Source: Verrucomicrobium sp. BvORR034 (GTDB lineage: Bacteria; Verrucomicrobiota; Verrucomicrobiia; Verrucomicrobiales; Verrucomicrobiaceae). Taken from it: a DNA stretch of 63,057 nucleotides. Shown here piece after piece: positions 56,864 through 63,057 of the stretch. How positions within the stretch are numbered: position 1 is the first letter of the stretch; each line of letters begins with the position of its first letter. The stretch covers positions 1-63,057 of the forward strand of contig NZ_BATQ01000186.1 of assembly GCF_000739635.1 (NCBI RefSeq). Reading direction: 5' to 3'. The translations under genes were made by a program, and so were the position numbers. Below the pieces are notes generated by a model. It was given only the letters and a program-made list of their open reading frames with translations, ran no database searches and had not been told where the DNA came from.

Positions 56864-57469
56864 TTACTTCGCCCCTTTTTTCAGGAGCAGGACAAAGATG
56901 AGCTGGCCATCGCGCCACTTGGGGCCGCCGATGAAGAGCGGACTGTCGGGCTGCAGAAGGGTGTCGGTCTTCACCAGGACCTGCTGACCCTGCCAAAACT
57001 GCAGGTGCAGATTCAGGCCTCCATTGGCAGCCGTGCCTTTGGAATCCAGCTTCAGGAACACGTCACGGGACGGCACCACCCAGGATTCGTATTCACGAAA
57101 CACGACTTGGGAATGCTGACCCAGAACTTCAAACTGGGTATAGGGAAAGGCCTTGGCCAGACGCTTCGACAGATCGGGAAACTCCGGCGTGGGTGTCGCC
57201 GCTACGCCATCCTGCTTTGGTTTCGAGGAGGCAAACACCAGCGCCCCCCAGACCTGACCGTCCTTGGCCGCAATGTCGGCGCTGATAGGATGCTTGGGGG
57301 CTCCTGCCGCTGCCGCTGACTCCGGGGCCTGAGCCCGGAACTGGGCCAGGGGAGCAAGGAGCAAAGCACAGGCAAGACTGACCCGCGTCGCGTTCAGCAG
57401 GCGGGCGGTGGCAGAGACGTTCATGGAGGGATCTGGAGCAGCGGGAGTCACCGGGAGCGGACTTTTCAA
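56864..57469 (-). CDS. Exported protein encoded after the anti-sigma factor
   Basis: A 201-residue protein with an N-terminal hydrophobic segment (SLACALLLAPLAQFRAQAPE) that may be a signal peptide or anchor. The mature part (FPYTQFEVLGQHSQVVFREY, FLKLDSKGTAANGGLNLHLQ) is not recognised. Its ATG at 57469 overlaps the stop of the anti-sigma gene (ATGA), so it is probably translated with it; an internal ATG at 57424 would also leave a signal peptide. It is the third gene of a sigma/anti-sigma operon and may be an envelope sensor or output. Confidence 0.7.
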   Translation of the reverse strand: MKSPLPVTPAAPDPSMNVSATARLLNATRVSLACALLLAPLAQFRAQAPESAAAAGAPKHPISADIAAKDGQVWGALVFASSKPKQDGVAATPTPEFPDLSKRLAKAFPYTQFEVLGQHSQVVFREYESWVVPSRDVFLKLDSKGTAANGGLNLHLQFWQGQQVLVKTDTLLQPDSPLFIGGPKWRDGQLIFVLLLKKGAK

Positions 57470-58113
57470 TGGGCAGAGCGCCCCAGGACCATCGGCTTGC
57501 TGGCGGAATCCTTGGCCATGACCAGCAGCACACCGCCCTGATCATCGTAGAGCGTGGTGGTCGCCACCTGGGCATCGGTCTCGCTGTGGTGCACGTTGAT
57601 CCCCACGATGTCACGATCAGAAGGTATCGCCTCCAGACCGTTCAACACGAGCACTGTCGCCCCGGCATCCTTGTTGTGGTAGGTGCTGGCTTCGATGCCC
57701 GACTTGGGCGTGTAGAAGCTGAGGACTCTGGTCTCCTCACCCGGCTGGGCGGAAGGCATCACCAGCATGCCGACAGCAAGGGTGGCCGCCGCCCCGGCGA
57801 AGATCCAGGGCGAACGCAACCACGACAGCCAGGAGGAACCAGAACCGGCGGCCGCCGTGGACTTGACACGCTGGTCAGCGCGTTGATCCGCAGCGATCTG
57901 TTCCTGGATCTGCGAGTTGAAAAAGTCGGCATTGGGGAGCGGACGTTCCATGTCCACATTGGCACGCAGCAGGTCTCCCAGCTGACGCAGGGAGCTCGCC
58001 TCCTCGCGGAGAGCCGGATCGGCCTCCAGCATCGCCTCGAAGCGAGGGCGCTCGTCTGCGCTCAATTCTCCATCCAGCCAGCGGGCCAGAAGTTGATCAT
58101 CAGGCGTTTTCAT
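57466..58113 (-). CDS. Membrane anti-sigma factor
   Basis: A 215-residue protein. The cytoplasmic N-terminus (LLARWLDGELSADERPRFEA, then MLEADPALREEASSLRQLGD) is the usual anti-sigma helical domain without a zinc motif. One transmembrane helix lies at about 103-120 (PWIFAGAAATLAVGMLVMP), then a periplasmic domain with a STYHNKDAGATVLVLNGLEA stretch. It would hold the ECF sigma factor encoded just upstream until a signal releases it. The genes overlap by 14 bp. It is an RseA-type arrangement by position; the signal is unknown. Confidence 0.85.
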   Translation of the reverse strand: MKTPDDQLLARWLDGELSADERPRFEAMLEADPALREEASSLRQLGDLLRANVDMERPLPNADFFNSQIQEQIAADQRADQRVKSTAAAGSGSSWLSWLRSPWIFAGAAATLAVGMLVMPSAQPGEETRVLSFYTPKSGIEASTYHNKDAGATVLVLNGLEAIPSDRDIVGINVHHSETDAQVATTTLYDDQGGVLLVMAKDSASKPMVLGRSAH

Positions 58114-58708
58114 AGGCGTCTTTGAGCAGTTCTTGAAGTTTCTTGCGTGCGTAAAAAAGGCGGGACATCACCGTTCCCATGGAGCTCTCCATGATCTGGG
58201 CGATCTCCTCGTAGCTGAACCCCTCCACCTCCCTGAGGAGAATGGCGGTGCGGTGGTCCGGGCTGAGTTGATCGATTGCTTGTTGAATACGCGTCCCGAG
58301 CTCCCTATTTTTAAGCGCTTCGTCAGGTCGGTGCTCTCCTTTGGGGACGGTCTCGGCTCCCGCTGCCACCCCGGCCTGGCGCTCGTCATCGAACTCACCC
58401 GCCCCCTCGATCTTGCGCTTGCGGAGCCAGTCGTAGGTGGAGTTGTGAGCGATCCGGTAGATCCAGGTGTAGAATGAGGCATCGCCCTTGAACGACGACA
58501 GGGCGCGCCAGGCCTTGATAAAGGCCTCCTGCGCCAGATCCCAGGCGTCTTGTTCATTCTGGACGAGATGGTAGCACATGCCGTAAACCTTTCCACGGTA
58601 GCGTGTCACCAGGCTGTCAAACGCCCGCGCGTCGCCAGCCTGTGCCCTCCGAACCAGGTCCGAGTCCGCAGCATCAACATCATTCAAGCTGCTGGGAGAA
58701 ATGGACAT
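58100..58708 (-). CDS. ECF sigma factor (RpoE-like)
   Basis: A 202-residue ECF sigma factor. Region 2 contains VRRAQAGDARAFDSLVTRYR, DAWDLAQEAFIKAWRALSSF and GDASFYTWIYRIAHNSTYDW. Region 4 contains LSPDHRTAILLREVEGFSYE and EEIAQIMESSMGTVMSRLFY with a C-terminal basic tail. It directs polymerase to stress promoters once freed from the anti-sigma factor, whose gene it overlaps. The leading ATG and acidic N-terminus are typical of the group. Confidence 0.93.
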   Translation of the reverse strand: MSISPSSLNDVDAADSDLVRRAQAGDARAFDSLVTRYRGKVYGMCYHLVQNEQDAWDLAQEAFIKAWRALSSFKGDASFYTWIYRIAHNSTYDWLRKRKIEGAGEFDDERQAGVAAGAETVPKGEHRPDEALKNRELGTRIQQAIDQLSPDHRTAILLREVEGFSYEEIAQIMESSMGTVMSRLFYARKKLQELLKDAYENA

Positions 58709-58763
58709 GATTCGGTGGGCAATAAATGGACGCAGAGGCTCTGTCTTTTATTCAGCCGCAATG

Positions 58764-59450
58764 TTAGGGGGCTGTCAAAGATTTGCCATTGTCCCGAGAA
58801 GAGAGATCCGCAATGAACGGCACCGCCCGGCGGGCCCAAGCCGCGGCATCCGGGTAGCTGCCCGCCGAGTCGCCGAAGCAACTCCGCAGCATCTCGGTGT
58901 CGATGATGCCCGGATTCAGGGCCACCACGGCCAGTTTGCCCCCGGTCTCCTGGGCCATGGCCTGGCTGAGTCCCTCGATAGCCCACTTCGTGGCGCAGTA
59001 GGAAGCCACTTCTGGAGAAGTGCTGCGGCCCCAGCCCGAGGAGAAATTGACCACCACGCCGCCACCTTGGGCGAGCATGGCTGGTGCCAGCCCGCGGATC
59101 ATCGCGATGGTGCCTTTGACGTTCACGTCCAGGATGTTAGCCACTTCGTCAGCGTTCAGTTCCCACACCGGGACGCTGCGATTGATGATGGCGGCATTGT
59201 TAACGAGAAGGTCTGGAGTCCCGTGGCTGGCCAGGATTCCCGTGCAGAACTCCTCCACCTCGGCATCCCGGCCGACATCCACCTGGGAGAAGGCATGAGG
59301 AGCCGGATAGGCCTGACGCAGTTCCTCTACAGCGTCAGAACTCCGGCAGCAGCCGGAAACCGTCCATCCAAGGGCGACAAAACCCTCCACCATCGCCCGG
59401 CCCAGACCGCGGCTGACTCCTGTGATCACGACATGTTTTGACCGGCTCAT
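58764..59450 (-). CDS. Short-chain dehydrogenase/reductase
   Basis: A 228-residue SDR: VVITGVSRGLGRAMVEGFVA as the cofactor loop, DLLVNNAAIINRS, the catalytic Ser in VVVNFSSGWGRSTSPEVAS, YCATKWAIEGLSQAMAQE with YxxxK, and NPGIIDTEML. It probably reduces a carbonyl compound with NADPH. It is convergent to no close neighbour and lies 55 bp upstream of the ECF operon on the same strand. ATG 59450 is preferred to 59468 by family length. Confidence 0.88.
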   Translation of the reverse strand: MSRSKHVVITGVSRGLGRAMVEGFVALGWTVSGCCRSSDAVEELRQAYPAPHAFSQVDVGRDAEVEEFCTGILASHGTPDLLVNNAAIINRSVPVWELNADEVANILDVNVKGTIAMIRGLAPAMLAQGGGVVVNFSSGWGRSTSPEVASYCATKWAIEGLSQAMAQETGGKLAVVALNPGIIDTEMLRSCFGDSAGSYPDAAAWARRAVPFIADLSSRDNGKSLTAP

Positions 59451-59522
59451 AAGGGGTGATTTATGCACCCATCCCTTGGCGCTTCCACGTAAATCGGTTT
59501 ACACCACCACCGACCACACGCC

Positions 59523-60707
59523 ATGATCTCCACTATGCTAAACGACGTGCAGACCGCCGCCACCGGACGCAAGTTTCCGAAGTTCGACCTCGCCCGCCTC
59601 CTCCATACCGTATTTGAGCCCACCTTCGGGCGGCGCGTCTGTATTTTGATTGATCTCCCGGACCTTTCTGAAGCCAAAGGCCTAGCGTTCCTGAACAACC
59701 CCGAGCGCAAGATTCAGCAGCGCGCCCACCAGTACTTTTACCAGGGGCTCCACAATGGTGTGATGGAAGAGCTGGCCCTCAAAGGCGGCGAAATATACGC
59801 CTACGAGCAGACCGGCGGCAGCAACCTCGACCTTCCCGACCGATGTGTGGACATGGGGGGCAATGAGCTGAGCCTTGAGCGGGACATCTACACGAACTAC
59901 GACCTGATCCTTTGCATCTCCACCTTCAGCGCCACCGCTCCGCTGACGGCCTTCGCCAAACAGTACGGCTTCCGCGGCGCGACGCTGCACGGACTGAATG
60001 AAGTGATCCTCAGCACGGGTCTGGCGGTGGACTACAACGAAGTCAGCGTGGATGCGGAAAAGCTGCGCAAGGCGATGACCAAGGCCGACTGGGTAGAAAT
60101 CGATTTCACGGTGGACGGCGGCGAGGACATGACGGTCCGCCTCGAACTTAATGGCCAGGAAGCTCAGAAGAGCCACGGCCTCTGTCGAGGTGACACGCCC
60201 GACATCGCGAATCTTCCGGCTGGCGAAGTGTACTTCGTCCCCACCGGTGCCGAAGGCACCTTCCCGCTTAAGTACGAAGACGGCACCCTGGGCAAGCTCA
60301 CGGTGACCGGAGGTTGCATCATCAAGTCGGAGCTAATTGAGGGCAACCAGGCCACGATCGACGCCCACAACCAGAAGCTCGCTGATGATCCGATGACCGG
60401 CGTACTGGGCGAGCTGGGTTTTGGCACCCAGGTGCTTCCAGTTTCCGGGGCGGACATTCAGGATGAGAAGGTGCTGGGCACTTGCCACTTGGCCACGGGC
60501 CGCGACGACCATTTGGGCGGTCACATCACTCCGGACCAGTTCAAGCGCCGCCAGAATGCGACGCATGACGACATCCTCTTCGCCCCGCACAAGACGCCGA
60601 ACTTCGACATCAAACAGGCTCGTATGAGTCGCGGGGGGAAAGTGGAGGTACTGATCGAGCATTTCCAGCCTGCCGCGTACCTCCAGGCCGCTTTGGCAGG
60701 TGCCTGA
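59523..60707 (+). CDS. M29-family-like metallo-aminopeptidase
   Basis: A 394-residue protein resembling thermophilic aminopeptidases of family M29 (AmpS/aminopeptidase T). It has LILCISTFSATAPL, a DYNEVSVDAEKLRKAMTKAD segment, and the metal-site blocks NLPAGEVYFVPTGAEG, GVLGELGFGTQ, VLGTCHLATGRDDHLGG and THDDILFA. The Glu, Glu, His and His-x-Asp ligands of the two-metal centre can therefore be matched. The overall length is as expected for the family. It probably trims N-terminal residues from peptides in the cytoplasm. The match is by motif order, not by alignment. A terminator follows. Confidence 0.7.
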   Translation: MISTMLNDVQTAATGRKFPKFDLARLLHTVFEPTFGRRVCILIDLPDLSEAKGLAFLNNPERKIQQRAHQYFYQGLHNGVMEELALKGGEIYAYEQTGGSNLDLPDRCVDMGGNELSLERDIYTNYDLILCISTFSATAPLTAFAKQYGFRGATLHGLNEVILSTGLAVDYNEVSVDAEKLRKAMTKADWVEIDFTVDGGEDMTVRLELNGQEAQKSHGLCRGDTPDIANLPAGEVYFVPTGAEGTFPLKYEDGTLGKLTVTGGCIIKSELIEGNQATIDAHNQKLADDPMTGVLGELGFGTQVLPVSGADIQDEKVLGTCHLATGRDDHLGGHITPDQFKRRQNATHDDILFAPHKTPNFDIKQARMSRGGKVEVLIEHFQPAAYLQAALAGA

Positions 60708-60752
60708 GCAGTGCCAATGACCGTTCATCCCAATTTGGATGAATTCTGATTC

Positions 60753-60788
60753 AGAAGGGCGCTTTTTAGGAGCGCCCTTCTCTTTTCG
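60753..60788 (+). terminator. Rho-independent terminator after the aminopeptidase
   Basis: AGAAGGGCGC pairs perfectly with GCGCCCTTCT across a short T-rich loop, followed by CTTTTC. It starts 46 bp after the stop codon. Confidence 0.82.
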
Positions 60789-60869
60789 GTGAACGGGTGT
60801 GGTTTTCACACGGCGCTTCGCGTGCCCTTTGGAAAAGGTCCCTTAACCAGTCTCCGAGAAGTTCTACCT

Positions 60870-61865
60870 ATGCCCCGGCTGAATTCCCTGCTCGACTACC
60901 TGCTCTGGCCTTCGCTCTTCGTGGGCGCCCTCATCCCCACGGGCTTCGGCATCGCCCATGGTCATGGTCCGTTGGCGTTCAACCTCACCTATCTATCACT
61001 GGCTGGCTTGCTGTTCTGGCTGGAGAAAGTACGCCCCCATGAGGAAGCCTGGCGGGAGTCGGACGGTCAGGAAGTCACGGATCTGGCCCATACCCTCTTC
61101 ACCAAGATCTCGGTTCAGGTGGTCATCGTGTCCCTGACCAACCTGGGCATCGCCCATCAGTTTGGCGATCGCGAAGCAGGCGGGTTCTGGCCCGCCCATT
61201 GGCCGATGTTTTTACAGGTATGCCTGGCCCTGGTGGTGGCCGAACTCGGTTTGTATTGGGCGCATCGACTGGCGCATGAGTGGATGCCACTCTGGAAGTT
61301 TCACGCCGTGCATCACAGCTCCAAGAAGCTCTGGTTCTTCAACACCGGCAGGTTTCACTTCGTGGACACTATCAAGAGCATGGTCTTCGCCACGCCGCTC
61401 CTGGCGTTGGCAGGCGCACCCGGCGATGTGTTCATCTGGGGCAGCGCCATCACCGCCTACATCGGCGTGCTCACACACTGCAACATCCAGATGCGTTTTG
61501 GCTGGTTGAGTCACATCTTCAACACCCCCGGCCTGCACCGCTGGCACCACTCCATGGATCTTCGGGAGGGTAACAAGAACTACGGGGAGAACCTCGTGCT
61601 CTGGGATCAGATCTTCGGCACCTATTACGACGACAGCGCGCGTCGTCCTCCCGCAGAGATCGGGATTCGCGAAGCCATGCCCAAGGGATTCTTTGGCCAG
61701 CTGGCCGCACCGTTCTACTGGGGACGGTATCAAGCTCAACAGAAGACGAAGGTGCTGGCGAACTCTCAAGCGGCGGGATCGCCGGTGGAGGGGCAGGGAG
61801 GACAAGGCGGCACGTCTGACGCTCAGAATTCTGCACCCGAAGCTCTCCCCATGTCCGAAGCCTGA
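60870..61865 (+). CDS. Sterol desaturase/fatty acid hydroxylase-family membrane protein
   Basis: A 331-residue integral membrane enzyme with the di-iron His motifs in order: WAHRLAHEW (HxxxH), KFHAVHHSSKK (HxxHH) and GLHRWHHSMD (HxxHH), with membrane helices before and between them. The ending IFGTYYDDS is typical of the family, and a Gln/Gly-rich C-terminal tail follows. Relatives hydroxylate or desaturate lipids, sterols or carotenoids with O2. ATG 60870 (MPRLNSLLDYLLW) is chosen because it starts the first membrane region; the reading frame opens earlier at 60789. Confidence 0.9.
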   Translation: MPRLNSLLDYLLWPSLFVGALIPTGFGIAHGHGPLAFNLTYLSLAGLLFWLEKVRPHEEAWRESDGQEVTDLAHTLFTKISVQVVIVSLTNLGIAHQFGDREAGGFWPAHWPMFLQVCLALVVAELGLYWAHRLAHEWMPLWKFHAVHHSSKKLWFFNTGRFHFVDTIKSMVFATPLLALAGAPGDVFIWGSAITAYIGVLTHCNIQMRFGWLSHIFNTPGLHRWHHSMDLREGNKNYGENLVLWDQIFGTYYDDSARRPPAEIGIREAMPKGFFGQLAAPFYWGRYQAQQKTKVLANSQAAGSPVEGQGGQGGTSDAQNSAPEALPMSEA

Positions 61866-61927
61866 ACAGAGTTCCTGTTTGCATCTTTTAGTACCGAGCT
61901 GCCTTGTGTGCTCTGCCCGATCCGACG

Positions 61928-62662
61928 ATGAACATCTACGAAACTCCCAAACTCCTCAGTGAGTACCTCCTCTTCCACTACGCTTCGGACGCTGAGGTGC
62001 TGCCGTGGGAGTTCGGTCCGTCATCCGCGCTGGGCTTTGCCGTGCGTTCCGTCACCAAGCTCCTGGACCGCTCGCTGGTGCCCCCCAATGCCCGGGCGCT
62101 GGATCTGGGATGCGCTGTGGGTCGGTCATCCTATGAACTGGCCAAGGCGGCAGGTGAAGTGATCGGAATCGACTACTCGCAGAATTTTGTGGATGCCGCC
62201 GAGAAGATCCGCCGGGATGGCATGCACCCGTATCTGAGGATTGATGAAGGGCGGGCTCAAACACCCCTGAGCGCCCAGCGCCCAGAAGATGCTGCCATCT
62301 CGGACAAGATCCGGTTTGAGCAGGGAGATGCGATGAACCTTCGGCCCGACCTCGGCGGTTTTGAGGTGGTTCATGCCGCCAACCTGCTCTGCCGGCTCAC
62401 CGAGCCAGCCAGGTTGTTGAACCGACTGCCTTCTCTGGTCAAACCCGGCGGCCAGTTGCTGCTAACCACTCCCTGCACCTGGTTGGAGGAGTTCACGCCT
62501 CCCGACCGCTGGCCCCAAGGCTCCACATTGGAGTGGCTCCGGGATTCGCTGTCCGAGCACTTCCGTTTGTTGCACGAAGAAGATCTTCCTTTTCTGATCC
62601 GGGAGCATGCACGGAAGTTTCAGTGGAGCGTGGCTCAGGGGACACGGTGGGTGCGGAAGTGA
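61928..62662 (+). CDS. 4-mercaptohistidine N1-methyltransferase (OvoA C-terminal type)
   Basis: A 244-residue SAM-dependent methyltransferase matching the OvoA C-terminal family: MNIYETPKLLSEYLLFHYAS, PWEFGPSSALGFAVR, SAM motif ARALDLGCAVGRSSYELAK, VIGIDYSQNFVDAAEKIRR, FEVVHAANLLCRL, LTTPCTWLEEFTPPDRWPQG and the C-terminal FLIREHARKFQW. The family N-methylates 4-mercaptohistidine as the last step of ovothiol synthesis. Here it is a stand-alone protein rather than fused to the DinB/FGE sulfoxide synthase. No such synthase gene is adjacent; it may lie beyond the window or elsewhere. Confidence 0.85.
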   Translation: MNIYETPKLLSEYLLFHYASDAEVLPWEFGPSSALGFAVRSVTKLLDRSLVPPNARALDLGCAVGRSSYELAKAAGEVIGIDYSQNFVDAAEKIRRDGMHPYLRIDEGRAQTPLSAQRPEDAAISDKIRFEQGDAMNLRPDLGGFEVVHAANLLCRLTEPARLLNRLPSLVKPGGQLLLTTPCTWLEEFTPPDRWPQGSTLEWLRDSLSEHFRLLHEEDLPFLIREHARKFQWSVAQGTRWVRK

Positions 62663-62687
62663 GGGGGTGGGGCGGATTTGATTGATC

Positions 62688-63057
62688 CGTGAAGGCCTCC
62701 GATGTGGAGGCCGCGTAGATCACCAAGCCACCCCGAGATACTCATGACCTGGCGACGAAGTCGCTGCGGTGTGAGTGCGGGGAACTGCCGCTTGGGGGGC
62801 CTTGGTAACGTCGTCCGTTGAATGATTGTGAGCAGCGGCACTGGCCCGCTCAGATTCGCGCCAGCGTCTTGGAGTGTCAGTGGCTCGACACTGCTTTCGC
62901 CAGCGGCTGATGGGGACAACGAGCGTAGTGAGTGGCCTGATGATTGAGCGGTCAAACGGGAGCAAAGCCCTCTCCCCTGCTCCCATCCCAGGTTCTAGCA
63001 CCTCACAAACTTCGCCAAAGCGGCGATTCTCGCGCGCACTCCAAAGATGCTGCGCAG
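62688..63057 (+). repeat. Gene-free end of window with copy 2 of the second dispersed repeat
   Basis: A hairpin GGCCTCC-GATGT-GGAGGCC lies at about 62694-62712, and 62989-63057 matches 48005-48072 (GCGGCGATTCTCGCGCGCAC and CTCCAAAGATGCTGCGCA). The copy is cut by the window edge. Other small reading frames here look spurious. Confidence 0.7.

Overview
The window looks like the chromosome of a GC-rich member of the Verrucomicrobia (PVC group). The pointers are a DUF1592/DUF1588-type cytochrome c protein next to a DUF1552 protein, ECF sigma factors paired with large serine/threonine kinases, a 9-O-acetylesterase, a Tat-exported Gfo/Idh/MocA oxidoreductase, frequent starts without Shine-Dalgarno sequences, and a predicted type III secretion chaperone/effector pair. 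Taxonomy is inferred from gene content only.

Layout. 1-9.9 kb: a glycan/lipid cluster (family 2 glycosyltransferase, methyltransferase, a large membrane protein with a terpene-cyclase-like PDADDTA motif, a UbiA prenyltransferase overlapping it by ATGA, and a double glycosyltransferase) bounded on both sides by copies of a modular multi-hairpin repeat. 9.9-16.6 kb: four minus-strand genes, namely a DUF1592-type cytochrome, a DUF1552 protein and two tandem paralogues of an unrecognised secreted family. 17-20 kb: a short element with terminal inverted repeats, a lipoprotein, a putative secreted effector, its CesT-like chaperone and a GNAT acetyltransferase. 20-24.5 kb: a stress block with a universal stress protein, a DsbA-NhaA fusion, a ribosome hibernation factor and the divergent LysR regulator NhaR with a palindromic site in the shared upstream region. 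24.5-30 kb: intact yifB/comM plus two decayed comM fragments, in collinear order, separated by about 3.6 kb that carries a secreted protein gene and a broken autotransporter.

30-37.6 kb: a sigma-70 factor with terminator, hairpin repeats, an ECF sigma factor divergent from a kinase-TPR protein, and an alpha/beta hydrolase with a Cys nucleophile. 38-47.5 kb: a short-chain dehydrogenase, a four-gene envelope operon (repeat membrane protein, GYF-like protein, NTF2-like protein, lipoprotein), an SGNH hydrolase, a Gfo/Idh/MocA oxidoreductase and a sialate O-acetylesterase. 48-54 kb: a TPR protein plus kinase operon, then a REP-associated tyrosine transposase flanked by two REP-like cloverleaf repeats and broken by a 5-bp duplication. 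54-63 kb: an Atl1/MGMT-like protein, a Tat-exported oxidoreductase, a small lipoprotein, an ECF sigma/anti-sigma/secreted protein operon, a dehydrogenase, an M29-like aminopeptidase, a sterol-desaturase-family protein and an ovothiol-type N-methyltransferase.

The most distinctive large-scale signal is the intergenic DNA. Several repeat families here are built from short perfect hairpins whose stems are kept while loops vary, with at least one clear compensatory base-pair change and one case of a whole hairpin unit being gained or lost. No rRNA, tRNA or CRISPR array was seen.
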